DNA of 64,000 nt from Lachnospiraceae bacterium (GCA_003862155.1 QOUV01000001.1:1-64000), one strand, 5' to 3'; counted from the first letter of the stretch, positions 1 to 8,659 are shown. Numbers and translations: made by a program. Notes: generated by a model not told the origin, from the sequence alone.

Positions 1-8
1 TCTTGCAT
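1..8 (-). CDS. Start of an unidentified gene running off the left edge
   Basis: Only the first codons (ATG CAA GA) lie in the window. They are believed to be a start because a purine-rich ribosome site (GGGGGA) lies about 7 nt upstream, at positions 14-19. The product cannot be named. The roughly 240 bases between this start and the sod terminator are AT-rich and hold no other gene. Confidence 0.35.
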
Positions 9-250
9 TATAAGTCCCCCTTTCAATGCCTGGAAAATAGTTTGTAACCGAAATGTATAAGACGCGTCTGTCCACACCACTGAATTAGCAGTTGTGCTTT
101 GTATAAAATGATACTCACAGTCAGGGCACAATTCAATTAAGCGCCGATTAAAGATTTATTAAAAATAGTTTATAATCTGGTCAGAATTTAAATATTTTAA
201 TAATACGTAATAATTTTGTATATTAAAATTATAAACAAAAAATTATAAAC
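9..250. other. AT-rich intergenic region, no gene seen
   Basis: This stretch between the edge gene and the sod terminator has no supportable ORF or RNA gene. It probably holds the promoter of the leftward edge gene. No strong hairpins or repeats were seen in it. Confidence 0.5.
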
Positions 251-276
251 AAAAAACCGTGGCATAAGCCACGGTC
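251..276 (-). terminator. Rho-independent terminator of sod
   Basis: On the minus strand an 8-bp stem (ACCGTGGC/GCCACGGT) with a TTAT loop is followed directly by a T-run. It lies 38 bases past the sod stop codon. Confidence 0.85.
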
Positions 277-313
277 TCCTGAATAAAATATGAAAAGAAC
301 TCACATCAGGCTT

Positions 314-928
314 TTATTTCATCGCCTGTTCATAATTCTCTGCGACAACATCCCAATCAAGCACTTTAAAGAAAGCGTCGATATAATCAGCTCTCAAGTT
401 CTTGTACTTCAGATAGTAAGCATGCTCCCAGACATCGAGTGCGAGTATAGGCTTTACATCGAGGCCTTCACTGAATGGGTTGTCCTGGTTCGGGCTCTTT
501 GTAATGCTTAAATTCCCAACTTTGTCAGCATTAAGCCATGCCCAGCCGGAACCGAACTGACCTAAAGCAGCCATCTTAAGCTGCGCCTTGAGTTCGTCTA
601 CACTTCCAAAGGTTTCGTTTATTTTCGCAAGAAGAGCGCCGGATGGCTCAGCTGGCTTTGGGGACAGTTCTGAAAAATAAAGGTTATGGTTGTAGAATCC
701 GCCACCGTTATTCTTTATCGCATTCCTCAGCGAATCGTCGCTTACGACTGAAAGATCCGAAAGAAGTTCCTCAATCGGCATCCCGGCAACCCCCGCCTTA
801 TCAGCCAGATCGTTCAAAGTCTTTGTGTAAGTGGCGTGGTGCTTGCCATAATGTGTCTCCATAGTAAGCGTGTCGATAGCCGGCTCTAACTCATCAAAAC
901 CGTAACTCAGTTTTACCTGTTCGTACAT
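314..928 (-). CDS. sodA: Superoxide dismutase, Fe/Mn family
   Basis: Converts superoxide to hydrogen peroxide and oxygen in the cytosol. The 204-residue length is normal for the family. Visible are the N-terminal metal-site block METHYGKHHATY (residues about 23-34, first metal His), the middle block NNGGGFYNHNLYF (second His), and the C-terminal signature DVWEHAYYLKYKN carrying the Asp and His ligands. Fe versus Mn use cannot be decided from sequence by eye. A good ribosome site (AAAGGAGCAGC) precedes the ATG. It is monocistronic: a terminator follows it and the mrp terminator lies upstream. In a strict anaerobe it would serve transient oxygen exposure. Confidence 0.95.
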   Translation of the reverse strand: MYEQVKLSYGFDELEPAIDTLTMETHYGKHHATYTKTLNDLADKAGVAGMPIEELLSDLSVVSDDSLRNAIKNNGGGFYNHNLYFSELSPKPAEPSGALLAKINETFGSVDELKAQLKMAALGQFGSGWAWLNADKVGNLSITKSPNQDNPFSEGLDVKPILALDVWEHAYYLKYKNLRADYIDAFFKVLDWDVVAENYEQAMK

Positions 929-1019
929 AAGCTGCTCCTTTCTTTTAGAGTTAAATAAAGATTTAATATATAATCTGATAATACCAGCTTTGCGAGAAAA
1001 TTACAATTATTTTTTTGAC

Positions 1020-1045
1020 AAAAAAAGCAGCCCCAAAGGGCTGCC
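1020..1045 (-). terminator. Rho-independent terminator of the mrp gene
   Basis: The minus strand reads GGCAGCCC-TTTG-GGGCTGCT followed by seven T residues. It lies about 10 bases after the mrp stop. Confidence 0.85.
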
Positions 1046-1055
1046 TTAATAATTT

Positions 1056-1910
1056 TTAGCCAAGTGCTTCAAGCATTCTCTGTGTGATCGGCTCAAATGG
1101 TGCCTGTATCTCATAGCACTTTCCCTCGTCTTCCTTTCTGGCGTACTCCGGATCGATCGGGAGACGTCCAAGTACCGGAAGGCCAAGCGACTGCGCCACT
1201 GAATCTATCTGGCTCTCTCCAAATACAGAAATCTTCTCTCCGCAGTGCGGGCACTTCATGTAACTGTAGTTCTCGACAATTCCAAAGACCGGAACATTCA
1301 TCATCGATGCCATGTTGTAGGCCTTCTTTACGATAAGGCTTACAAGATCCTGCGGGCTTGTAACGATGATAACGCCGTCCACCGGAAGCGACTGGAAGAC
1401 TGTGAGCGGCACGTCTCCTGTGCCTGGCGGCATATCGACAAAAAGATAGTCCAGATCTCCCCAGACAATGTCCGTCCAGAACTGCTTTACTGCATTAGCA
1501 ATGACTGGTCCTCTCCAGATGACCGGAGCCTCCTCATCGTCAAGGAGCAGGTTTATCGACATGATCTTCGTGCCATCAGATGCCTCGATAGGATAAGATC
1601 CTCTGTCATCCCCGTATGCAGGTCCGTGTACACCGTACATCTTTGGAATCGAAGGCCCTGTGATATCCGCATCGAGAATTCCGACCTTGTATCCGGCGCG
1701 CACCATCATCGATGCGAGCTGTCCGGTGACGAAGCTCTTTCCAACGCCGCCCTTGCCGCTTATAACGCCAATTACATGCTTTATAGAAGAGTATTTGTTC
1801 AGATCCTCGTGAAAATCAGGCTCAGCCTGTTTGTTTTCCTTTATCCCGAGGTCCTTTTTGAACTGCGCAACTTCCGCGTCGATCTCTTCCTGGCTCTTTT
1901 CTTTGCTCAT
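1056..1910 (-). CDS. Mrp/NBP35 (ApbC) family iron-sulfur carrier ATPase
   Basis: P-loop NTPase of the Mrp/ApbC/Nbp35 family, which carries and inserts Fe-S clusters in the cytosol. The 284-residue protein has the deviant Walker A GKGGVGKS near residues 52-59, the switch block DADITGPSIPKMYG, the DMPPGTGD motif near residue 160, and the C-terminal CPHC pair (MKCPHCGEK) that binds the bridging cluster. The first 45 residues are charged and variable. Ribosome site GGAGG lies just before the ATG. It is flanked by terminators on both sides, so it is probably transcribed alone. Its many Fe-S clients could include nrdG, thiH, scfB and nadA elsewhere in the window (inference). Confidence 0.9.
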   Translation of the reverse strand: MSKEKSQEEIDAEVAQFKKDLGIKENKQAEPDFHEDLNKYSSIKHVIGVISGKGGVGKSFVTGQLASMMVRAGYKVGILDADITGPSIPKMYGVHGPAYGDDRGSYPIEASDGTKIMSINLLLDDEEAPVIWRGPVIANAVKQFWTDIVWGDLDYLFVDMPPGTGDVPLTVFQSLPVDGVIIVTSPQDLVSLIVKKAYNMASMMNVPVFGIVENYSYMKCPHCGEKISVFGESQIDSVAQSLGLPVLGRLPIDPEYARKEDEGKCYEIQAPFEPITQRMLEALG

Positions 1911-2023
1911 TTTGCCTCCTGAGTATTAAGGTTTTTATAAAAATATTACTTTTACATACATTTTCAGAATGTTAAGCTGCTTAAAATATTACCACAACAC
2001 AGTAAAAATGTCACATTTTTTAT

Positions 2024-2057
2024 AAAAAAAGCAGATCCGGAAATAATCCGGACCTGC
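2024..2057 (-). terminator. Terminator of the butyrate operon
   Basis: A 10-bp arm pair (GCAGGTCCGG/CCGGATCTGC with one mismatch) followed by seven T residues on the minus strand, about 28 bases after the etfA stop. Confidence 0.85.
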
Positions 2058-2084
2058 CAGTGTTTCAATAACAGCGGCTTTAAA

Positions 2085-3143
2085 TTAAGCCTCTGCTTCC
2101 TTAGCCTTCTGCTCCTTTATAGCCTTTGTAAGGAGTGGAACGATCTTGTTTAAGTCACCAACTAAGCCGTAATCTGCTACGTCGAAGATCGGTGCACCCT
2201 CGTCCTTGTTGATGGCGATGATAACATCTGAATCCTCCATGCCGGCTACGTGCTGGATGGCTCCTGAAATGCCGATAGCGAAGTAGATGTTAGGACGAAC
2301 AGTCTTACCAGTCTGTCCTACCTGAAGGTCCTTTGGCTTCCAGCCTGAATCTACAACGGCACGTGAGCAGGAAACCATAGCTCCCTTTCCAAGTGCTGCT
2401 GCAAGGTCATCAAGGAGCTTGAAGTTCTCAGGTGAGCCAACTCCACGTCCGCCAGATACAAGGATCTTTGCGTCCATGATGTTTGCAACCTTAGCTACAT
2501 CCTTAACTACCTTCTCAACAGTTACAGACTTGCTGTTCTCTGTGATCTTGATGTCTGCCTTGATGATCTCCGGCTTTCTGCCAGCAACCGGCTCAAGCTT
2601 CTGCATAACACCAGGACGAACTGTAGCCATCTGAGGACGGTTGTTCGGGCAGGCGATAGTAGCGATAGTGTTACCACCGAATGCAGGACGAGTCATAAGC
2701 AGCTGATTGTGAAGCTGCTCAACACCAGCCTGTGGCTGAAGTGGGAAGTCGCCGATATCGAGCTTTGTGCAGTCTGCAGTAAGACCTGTAGCTACACGAG
2801 CTGAAACTGTAGGACCAAGGTCACGTCCGATTGCTGTAGCGCCTACGAGCATGATCTCTGGCTTGTACTCATTGATAACTCCTGCAAGAGCCTGTGCGTA
2901 CTGCTCTGTACGATATGTCTCAAGTAATGGATCGTCAACAATGATTACACGGTCAGCACCGTACTCACCAAGTCTGTCAGCAAGACCTTCGATCTTGGAT
3001 CCGATAAGGACTGCAGTTACCTGCTCTCCTAATGCGTCTGCTAATTCTTTTCCTTTACCAATAAGCTCAAGAGAGATAGAAGAAAGCTCTCCGTCTACCT
3101 GCTGAGCATAGGTAAATACTCCTTTATAATCTTCTAAAGCCAT
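2085..3143 (-). CDS. etfA: Electron-transfer flavoprotein, alpha subunit
   Basis: Large FAD-binding subunit of the Etf that pairs with butyryl-CoA dehydrogenase. In clostridia this complex bifurcates electrons from NADH to crotonyl-CoA and ferredoxin. The 352-residue protein has the N-terminal Rossmann-like half and the C-terminal FAD domain with [12 protein letters not shown] (about residue 230), [32 protein letters not shown] and the terminal [10 protein letters not shown] block. There is no N-terminal ferredoxin domain. It is the last gene of the operon. The etfB-etfA gap holds one copy of the two-hairpin repeat, while the end of etfA has an ordinary terminator instead. Confidence 0.95.
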   Translation of the reverse strand: MALEDYKGVFTYAQQVDGELSSISLELIGKGKELADALGEQVTAVLIGSKIEGLADRLGEYGADRVIIVDDPLLETYRTEQYAQALAGVINEYKPEIMLVGATAIGRDLGPTVSARVATGLTADCTKLDIGDFPLQPQAGVEQLHNQLLMTRPAFGGNTIATIACPNNRPQMATVRPGVMQKLEPVAGRKPEIIKADIKITENSKSVTVEKVVKDVAKVANIMDAKILVSGGRGVGSPENFKLLDDLAAALGKGAMVSCSRAVVDSGWKPKDLQVGQTGKTVRPNIYFAIGISGAIQHVAGMEDSDVIIAINKDEGAPIFDVADYGLVGDLNKIVPLLTKAIKEQKAKEAEA

Positions 3144-3171
3144 TTTTTACCTGCTTTCTTGTTTATTTAAT

Positions 3172-3289
3172 GAAGTTCTTTTCGCTAAGCTCGAACTGCA
3201 TTTTCGCTTGTTCTCACTAATCTCAAAGAACGGCCTCGAATGGGATTCGAACTTCGCTGCGCCCGTTCTCATCTCCATTCTTTCGGTCA
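3172..3289 (-). repeat. Two-hairpin stop-codon repeat, copy A (etfB-etfA gap)
   Basis: In RNA sense it begins with the TGA of etfB (TGACCGAAAG...). First hairpin: outer stem GAATGG/CCATTC, inner stem GAAC/GTTC. Second hairpin: outer stem GTTCTTT/AAAGAAC, inner stem GAAC/GTTC. Internal loops (GATGA / GAATC, ATTAG / CTTAG) are shared with copies B-D, while the stems differ and still pair. No T-run follows, so it is not a plain terminator. Confidence 0.85.
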
Positions 3290-4090
3290 GATTAAATGCT
3301 TCTCGTTGAGCTTGCCCATGATGTATTCTACAGAAGCCTGAGGGTCAAGGCTAACCTTTTCTCCTGCTCCCTTACGAACCTTATCAGAAGCCTTAGCGAT
3401 CTTTGTCGGTGAACCTTTAAGACCAAGGTCCTTATCGTCAACATCCTTTAAGTCCTTACGGCCCCAGACTGTGATTCTGTCTGCCTTCTGGTCAACAGCA
3501 TCGAAGATTCCGCCTGGTGTCATGTACATAGGCTCTTTAGAAAGCTCTGCAAGTGCAGTAACAAGGCATGGCATATTAGCCTTTAAGATGTGATATCTGT
3601 CGTCGTACTGTCTCTTTACTTCAACAGTCTTTGCTGCCTCGTCAACCTTGATATCCTCGGCATAGGAAATAACCGGGATTCCAAGATGCTCAGCGATCTG
3701 AGGTCCAACCTGAGCTGTATCACCATCGATAGCCTGACGGCCTGTGATGATAAGATCATAGTCAATATTTCTGAGAGCGCCTGCGATGGTTGTGGAAGTA
3801 GCCCAGGTATCAGCGCCACCGAGTACACGGTCAGTAACAAGAACACCGTCATCAGCTCCCATAGCCATAGCCTCTAAGAGAACATCCTCAGCCTTTGGAA
3901 GACCCATTGTAAGAACTGTAACAGTTGTGCCAGGATGAGCTTCCTTGATACGAAGTGCAGCCTCAAGACCAGCCTTATCATCAGGGTTCATGATCGTAAG
4001 CATTGCTGCACGGTTAAGAGTTCCGTCCGGGTTAAATACAACTCCGCCCTTGGTATCCGGAACCTGTTTAATACATACTACAATTTTCAT
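3287..4090 (-). CDS. etfB: Electron-transfer flavoprotein, beta subunit
   Basis: Small subunit of the Etf. The N-terminus MKIVVCIKQVPDT and the block GRQAIDGDTAQVGPQ (about residues 118-132) are family hallmarks; the second is the segment that binds the second flavin or nucleotide. At 267 residues the length is typical of clostridial butyrate-pathway EtfB. It lies between bcd and etfA in the order bcd-etfB-etfA. The gap to bcd is 65 bases and has no repeat element, unlike the gaps after thl, hbd and etfB itself. Its TGA stop forms the first bases of repeat copy A. Confidence 0.95.
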   Translation of the reverse strand: MKIVVCIKQVPDTKGGVVFNPDGTLNRAAMLTIMNPDDKAGLEAALRIKEAHPGTTVTVLTMGLPKAEDVLLEAMAMGADDGVLVTDRVLGGADTWATSTTIAGALRNIDYDLIITGRQAIDGDTAQVGPQIAEHLGIPVISYAEDIKVDEAAKTVEVKRQYDDRYHILKANMPCLVTALAELSKEPMYMTPGGIFDAVDQKADRITVWGRKDLKDVDDKDLGLKGSPTKIAKASDKVRKGAGEKVSLDPQASVEYIMGKLNEKHLI

Positions 4091-4155
4091 GTATTTTACT
4101 TTGCTCCTTTATGTAATCAAATATTTCAGGATATTTTTGAAAAATAACCGGAAAA

Positions 4156-5316
4156 TTATTTTAATAAGTTTCCTGAAATAACCATTCTCTGAACTTCTGA
4201 TGTGCCTTCGTAGATCTCTGTGATCTTTGCATCACGCATCATACGCTCTACATCGTACTCACGAGTGTAACCATAGCCACCATGAAGCTGTACAGCCTTT
4301 GTAGTAACAGCCATAGCTGCTTCTGCTGCGAAAAGCTTAGCCTCTGCAGCTTCTACTGAGAATCTAGGCTTGTTCTTCTTAGCCTCAGCTGCTGCATATA
4401 CGAGGTACTGAGCTGCCTGCATACGTGTAGCCATATCAGCAAGCTGGAACTGAGTGTTCTGGAAAGCTGCGATCGAACGACCGAACTGCTTTCTCTCTTT
4501 AACGAACTCGATCGTGCGGTCGATAGCGCCCTCACCAAGTCCAAGAGCCTGAGCTGCGATTCCGATACGTCCGCCATCGAGGGTGTGCATAGCTTCCTGG
4601 AAGCCCTTGCCTCTTACACCGAGAAGGTTCTCAGCCGGGATACGGCAATCCTGGAAAATAAGCTCGTATGTAGATGAAGCGCGGATACCCATCTTCTTCT
4701 CCTTGGTTCCGAATGTGAATCCAGGAGTTCCCTTCTCAACGATGAATGCTGAGAAGTTCTTCTTAGGACGGCCCTTCTTATCTGTTGTGATATCTGTTAC
4801 AGCGATGATTACGTAGATATCAGCCTCTTTACCGTTTGTGATGAAGCACTTGGATCCGTTAAGTACCCACTCGTTTGTGCTCTCATCGAGAACAGCCTTA
4901 GTCTGAGCTCCCTGTGCATCTGTACCAGCTCCTGGCTCTGTGAGAGCGAAAGCTCCGAGCTTCTCGCCCTTTGCAAGAGGTACTAAGTACTTCTGCTTCT
5001 GCTCTTCTGTACCATAGTTCATGATAGGATCGCAGCAGAGTGAAGAATGTGCTGAAACGATAACGGCTGTAGTACCGCAGACCTTTGCGAGCTCCTCAAC
5101 ACACATAACGTATGTCAGAGGATCGCATCCCTGTCCGCCATACTCCTTTGGAACAGCGATTCCCATGAAGCCGTACTTTGCCATCTTCTCAACGGTAGCT
5201 CTTGGGAACTCCTCTGTCTCATCGATTTCCTGTGCGAGTGGCTTTACCTCTTTCTGAGCAAAATCAGCGAAGAGGGAACGAGCCATCTCATGCTTTTTAT
5301 CTATAATAAAATCCAT
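4156..5316 (-). CDS. bcd: Butyryl-CoA (short-chain acyl-CoA) dehydrogenase
   Basis: Reduces crotonyl-CoA to butyryl-CoA using electrons delivered by EtfAB. The 386-residue flavoprotein shows the acyl-CoA dehydrogenase signatures [16 protein letters not shown] (about residues 121-136), the QYGRS-like block [11 protein letters not shown], and the C-terminal [14 protein letters not shown] that carries the catalytic Glu. The start follows a GGAGG site about 12 nt upstream. Operon context (thl-hbd-bcd-etfBA) identifies the substrate better than sequence alone. Confidence 0.95.
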   Translation of the reverse strand: MDFIIDKKHEMARSLFADFAQKEVKPLAQEIDETEEFPRATVEKMAKYGFMGIAVPKEYGGQGCDPLTYVMCVEELAKVCGTTAVIVSAHSSLCCDPIMNYGTEEQKQKYLVPLAKGEKLGAFALTEPGAGTDAQGAQTKAVLDESTNEWVLNGSKCFITNGKEADIYVIIAVTDITTDKKGRPKKNFSAFIVEKGTPGFTFGTKEKKMGIRASSTYELIFQDCRIPAENLLGVRGKGFQEAMHTLDGGRIGIAAQALGLGEGAIDRTIEFVKERKQFGRSIAAFQNTQFQLADMATRMQAAQYLVYAAAEAKKNKPRFSVEAAEAKLFAAEAAMAVTTKAVQLHGGYGYTREYDVERMMRDAKITEIYEGTSEVQRMVISGNLLK

Positions 5317-5364
5317 GGATCTAATTTTCCTCCAATATTAATATTTGAACAGCGTGCCTAACAA

Positions 5365-5484
5365 GGAAGTTATTCACGCTAAGCTCAAGCTGCGCCTTCG
5401 GCTTGCTTTCGCTAATCGTGAATAACGACCTCGCTTTGGATTCGAACTACGCTACGCTTGTTCTCATCTCAAAGCTTTCGGTCA
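5365..5484 (-). repeat. Two-hairpin stop-codon repeat, copy B (hbd-bcd gap)
   Basis: Starts with the TGA of hbd. First hairpin stem GCTTTG/CAAAGC with inner GAAC/GTTC. The second hairpin has a 10-bp perfect stem GTTATTCACG/CGTGAATAAC with inner AAGC/GCTT and a GCC-GAA-GGC tip. The stems are different in sequence from copies A, C and D but fold identically. Confidence 0.85.
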
Positions 5485-6366
5485 GTTCTTCTTGTCTACA
5501 GGTACCTTATTCTTAAAGCCCTGTGAATAGTCGTAGAAACCTCTGCCGCTCTTAACTCCGAGATGTCCTGCACGAACCATCTTCTTAAGAAGTGGAGCCG
5601 GACGATACTTGGAATCTGCTGTCTCTGTGTAGAGAACGTTCATGATAGCAAGAACGATATCAAGTCCGATGTAATCGCCGAGCTCAAGTGGTCCCATCGG
5701 GTGATTGCATCCAAGCTTCATAGCGTTATCAACGCCCTCGATGTCTGCAACGCCCTCTGAATATACGAAAATTCCTTCGTTGATCATTGGGATAAGGATA
5801 CGGTTTGCAACGAAACCAGCTGACTCCTGAACACGTACAGGTGTCTTTCCAAGCTTTCTTGCGATCTCCTCAACCTTCTCAACTGTCTCGTCAGGTGTGT
5901 TTGCACCCTTGATAACCTCGATAAGCTTCATAACAGGAGCCGGATTGAAGAAGTGCATTCCGATAACTGGAGTCTTCAGACCAGCACCAATCTCTGTGAT
6001 AGAAAGGGATGATGTATTTGATGCGAAAATGCAGTTAGGATTCTTAACGATATTCTCTTCAAGATCCTTGAAGCAGTTCTTCTTGATGTCCATAACCTCA
6101 AGAGCAGCCTCTACTACGAGATCAGGATCAACTGCGATAGTGTTAAGACCAGTCTTGAACTTTGCAATGATTGAATCTGCTTTAGCCTGATCCATCTTGC
6201 CCTTGCTTACAAGCTTGTCAAGATTCTTCTTAACTTTGCCAAGTCCGCCCTCTGCGAACTCCTCTTTAATGTCGCAGAGATAAACTGTCTCCACTTCATC
6301 ACACTGTGCAAATGTCTGGGCGATTCCTGAGCCCATTGTTCCAGCACCGATTACTGCAACCTTCAT
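5482..6366 (-). CDS. hbd: 3-hydroxybutyryl-CoA dehydrogenase
   Basis: Reduces acetoacetyl-CoA to 3-hydroxybutyryl-CoA with NAD(P)H. The 294-residue protein opens with the dinucleotide motif GAGTMGSG (residues 7-14). It has the catalytic His block [17 protein letters not shown] (about residue 137), and ends with the [12 protein letters not shown] and [12 protein letters not shown] signatures. Length and layout match clostridial Hbd. A GGAGG ribosome site precedes the ATG. The gene is flanked by repeats on both sides: copies C and D upstream, copy B downstream. Confidence 0.95.
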   Translation of the reverse strand: MKVAVIGAGTMGSGIAQTFAQCDEVETVYLCDIKEEFAEGGLGKVKKNLDKLVSKGKMDQAKADSIIAKFKTGLNTIAVDPDLVVEAALEVMDIKKNCFKDLEENIVKNPNCIFASNTSSLSITEIGAGLKTPVIGMHFFNPAPVMKLIEVIKGANTPDETVEKVEEIARKLGKTPVRVQESAGFVANRILIPMINEGIFVYSEGVADIEGVDNAMKLGCNHPMGPLELGDYIGLDIVLAIMNVLYTETADSKYRPAPLLKKMVRAGHLGVKSGRGFYDYSQGFKNKVPVDKKN

Positions 6367-6445
6367 TTGTTATCCTCCTGTAAAAATTTTATTGAATGCC
6401 AGGCTTGTGTAATGCTCAGACAAGCCTGGTTACAAGCTAAATAAT

Positions 6446-6569
6446 AAGGAAGTTCTCTTCGCTAAGTTCGCGCGGCGCCTTTGGCTTGCGCTCACTAAGA
6501 TTAGAGAACGACCTCGCACAGGACTCGAGCTTCGCCTATCGGCTCGCTCTCATCTCTGTGCTTTCGTGC
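6446..6569 (-). repeat. Two-hairpin repeat, copy D (distal tandem copy after thl)
   Basis: Outer stems GCACAG/CTGTGC (first hairpin) and GTTCTCT/AGAGAAC (second hairpin). It is placed in tandem with copy C at a 124-bp period. The first hairpin is an exact 57-nt repeat of the one in copy C, but the second hairpin has different, still complementary, stem bases. Confidence 0.85.
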
Positions 6570-6694
6570 AAGGAAGTTCTTCTCGCTAGGCTCGCACTTC
6601 GTCTTCGACTCGTGCTTGCCAATCTCGAAGAACGACCTCGCACAGGACTCGAGCTTCGCCTATCGGCTCGCTCTCATCTCTGTGCTTTCGGTCA
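6570..6694 (-). repeat. Two-hairpin stop-codon repeat, copy C (after thl)
   Basis: Begins with the TGA of thl. Stems GCACAG/CTGTGC with inner GAGC/GCTC and GCC-GATA-GGC tip; second hairpin GTTCTTC/GAAGAAC with inner GCAC/GTGC and GTC-GAA-GAC tip. It runs directly into copy D. Confidence 0.85.
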
Positions 6695-7879
6695 GTCTCT
6701 CTCTACGATTGTAGCGCAGCCCATGCCGCCGCCGATGCAGAGTGTAGCGAGACCCTTCTTAGCATCTCTCTTCTCCATCTCATGAAGAAGTGTAACAAGG
6801 ATACGGCATCCTGAAGCACCTACCGGGTGTCCAAGTGCGATAGCACCACCGTTTACATTTACCTTTGACATATCGAAGTGAAGCTCCTTGGCAACTGCGC
6901 ATGACTGAGCTGCGAATGCCTCGTTTGCCTCGATAAGATCCATATCGTCAACTGAAAGACCAGTTCTCTTCATAACGTTCTTAACAGCTGCAACAGGTCC
7001 AACACCCATGATCTTCGGATCTACGCCGCCCATAGCGCCGCCAACGAAGTAAGCCATAGGCTTAACGCCGAGCTCCTTAGCCTTCTCCTCTGTCATAAGA
7101 ACGACTGCTGCTGCACCATCGTTGATTCCTGAAGCGTTACCAGCTGTAACAAGACCACCCTCAACACCAGAGCAGCACTTAAGCTTAGAAAGTGTCTCAA
7201 CTGTAGTACCAGGACGTGGGCCCTCGTCTGTGTCAACGATGATGTCGCCCTTCTTACGATCGTGAATCGTGATAGGAACGATCTCATCCTTGAACTTGCC
7301 TTCCTTCATGGCCTTCTCACACTTCTGCTGTGAATTGGCTGAGAACTCATCGAGCTCCTGACGTGTCAGGTGCCACTGCTTTGCAACGTTCTCTGCAGTA
7401 ACCATCATGTGGTACTGGTTGAATGCATCCCAAAGGGCATCCTTGATCATTGTATCTACGAGGACACCGTTGTTCATACGATATCCAAAACGTGCCTTCT
7501 CAAGTGCGAACGGTGCACGTGACATAGACTCTGTTCCACCTGCAACTACGATGTCTGCCTGACCAGCCATGATCATGTTTGCAGCCTCGTTAACGCACTT
7601 CAGACCTGATCCGCAAACTGCGTTAAGAGTGATTGCCGGAACCTCTACTGGAAGTCCTGCCTTTATTGATACCTGTCTGGCAACGTTCTGTCCAAGACCT
7701 GCCTGGATAACGCAGCCGAACTTTACCTCATCAACCTGATCTGCCGGTACATTTGCACGCTTTAAAGCTTCCTTTACAACAGTGGCACCCATGTCAACTG
7801 CTGATACGGTGGAGAGCTCTCCGCCCATCTTTCCGATTGCTGTACGGCATGCTCCTGCCAGAACTATTCTTCCTGCCAT
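6692..7879 (-). CDS. thl: Acetyl-CoA acetyltransferase (thiolase)
   Basis: Condenses two acetyl-CoA to acetoacetyl-CoA, the first step of butyrate formation. The ORF could start at 7912, but the start here ([13 protein letters not shown]) has a perfect AAGGAG site 7 nt upstream and matches family N-termini. Catalytic residues are visible: the acyl-enzyme Cys in [10 protein letters not shown] (about residue 88), [14 protein letters not shown] with the active His, and the second Cys in CIGGGMGC. The length of about 395 residues is standard. It is the first gene of the butyrate operon, downstream of a promoter and a Rex-like operator. Crotonase, normally the third enzyme, is not encoded between thl and etfA. 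Confidence 0.95.
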   Translation of the reverse strand: MAGRIVLAGACRTAIGKMGGELSTVSAVDMGATVVKEALKRANVPADQVDEVKFGCVIQAGLGQNVARQVSIKAGLPVEVPAITLNAVCGSGLKCVNEAANMIMAGQADIVVAGGTESMSRAPFALEKARFGYRMNNGVLVDTMIKDALWDAFNQYHMMVTAENVAKQWHLTRQELDEFSANSQQKCEKAMKEGKFKDEIVPITIHDRKKGDIIVDTDEGPRPGTTVETLSKLKCCSGVEGGLVTAGNASGINDGAAAVVLMTEEKAKELGVKPMAYFVGGAMGGVDPKIMGVGPVAAVKNVMKRTGLSVDDMDLIEANEAFAAQSCAVAKELHFDMSKVNVNGGAIALGHPVGASGCRILVTLLHEMEKRDAKKGLATLCIGGGMGCATIVERD

Positions 7880-7947
7880 GTCACGTCTCCTTCCGGCGCC
7901 TAAGCGCCACATGCATATTATTTAAGGAAAATGCGGATTCCTTACAC

Positions 7948-7965
7948 TTTACATACTAATGTAAA
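7948..7965. promoter_or_regulatory. Inverted repeat TTTACAT-N4-ATGTAAA upstream of thl
   Basis: A perfect 7-bp dyad with a 4-bp centre in the thl leader, about 70 bases before the start codon and 4 bases from the Rex-like site. It may be a second operator; the regulator is unknown. Confidence 0.4.
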
Positions 7966-7969
7966 AAGT

Positions 7970-7987
7970 CTGTTAAAAATTTAACAA
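7970..7987. promoter_or_regulatory. Probable Rex operator of the butyrate operon
   Basis: The minus strand reads TTGTTAAATTTTTAACAG, which matches the known Rex consensus TTGTTAA-N4-TTAACAA in all but the last base. Rex is the NADH/NAD-sensing repressor known to control butyrate and alcohol genes in clostridia. The site lies downstream of the predicted -10, where a bound repressor would block transcription. Confidence 0.75.
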
Positions 7988-8037
7988 TCTTTTCTAAAAA
8001 AATATAGCCGCCGCATCGGCTCTCTAATACAATAACT

Positions 8038-8066
8038 ACTTTACCACATGCGAACGGCTTATTCAA
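8038..8066 (-). promoter_or_regulatory. Promoter of the thl-hbd-bcd-etfBA operon
   Basis: On the minus strand TTGAAT (8066-8061), a 17-bp spacer and TAAAGT (8043-8038). This gives a leader of about 150 nt containing the Rex-like site. Confidence 0.65.
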
Positions 8067-8134
8067 GAACTTTTTCATTTTAGTTACATGAATACAAAAT
8101 TGTTAAGTTTTAAATCTCTTTTTGGCTCTGCAGG

Positions 8135-8641
8135 TCATCTGCAGGACGTACTGATGCTTTCTATAGCGACCGGACCGCCGCGGACGATCTCGATCCGGTG
8201 GAACGTCTTCTTCAAAAGCTTAGTCAGTTCGTTATTTCTTCTCTCTGTAAGAGCGCTCTCTAAGAGGCAGGAGTCCTCGCCGATATCGATGACGCGGATC
8301 TTAAAGACCTGGGCGATTCGAAAAGCCTCTTCCTTTCCTGCTGCATCTATGTCGTGTATTTTGGCATAGAGGATCTCTTTGCTGTGGAGAGGGGCGTCGG
8401 TCAGGTCTATTACCTTTATGACCTCGACCATCGTATTCAGCTGCTTTTTTATCTGCTCGAACGTGATGTCATCGGCATTTACGCTTATAGTCATCCTCGA
8501 GACATCCTCATGCTCTGTCGTGCCGACGGTAAGGCTCTGAAGGTTATAGCTCTTTCCGGAAAAAAGTCCCGAGACCTTTGCCAAGACACCGACCTGGTTT
8601 TCTACATATAGTGCGATCCATCTGTTTTTCATTTCTGTCAT
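8135..8641 (-). CDS. ilvH: Acetolactate synthase, small regulatory subunit
   Basis: Regulatory subunit of acetohydroxyacid synthase for valine, leucine and isoleucine synthesis. The N-terminal ACT domain is visible: WIALYVENQVGVLAKVSGLFSGKSYN-type block at residues 8-34, then SRMTISV. A second alpha/beta domain holds ELTKLLKK near residue 140. At 168 residues the length is typical. It follows ilvB by 18 bases and is the last gene of thyA-folA-ilvB-ilvH. The C-terminus (IESISTSCR) differs from the usual ending of the family, and the small CTGCAG hairpin after it is a weak terminator candidate only. Confidence 0.92.
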   Translation of the reverse strand: MTEMKNRWIALYVENQVGVLAKVSGLFSGKSYNLQSLTVGTTEHEDVSRMTISVNADDITFEQIKKQLNTMVEVIKVIDLTDAPLHSKEILYAKIHDIDAAGKEEAFRIAQVFKIRVIDIGEDSCLLESALTERRNNELTKLLKKTFHRIEIVRGGPVAIESISTSCR

Positions 8642-8659
8642 GTCCTGTTTCCCCTTCGA

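Noticed and set aside
1245-1922. 225-residue plus-strand ORF over the mrp gene
   Set aside because: Antisense shadow of a clearly conserved gene.
3172-6694. Butyrate-operon repeats as ordinary terminators
   Set aside because: They lack U-tracts, are internal to the operon and have conserved internal loops that terminators do not need.
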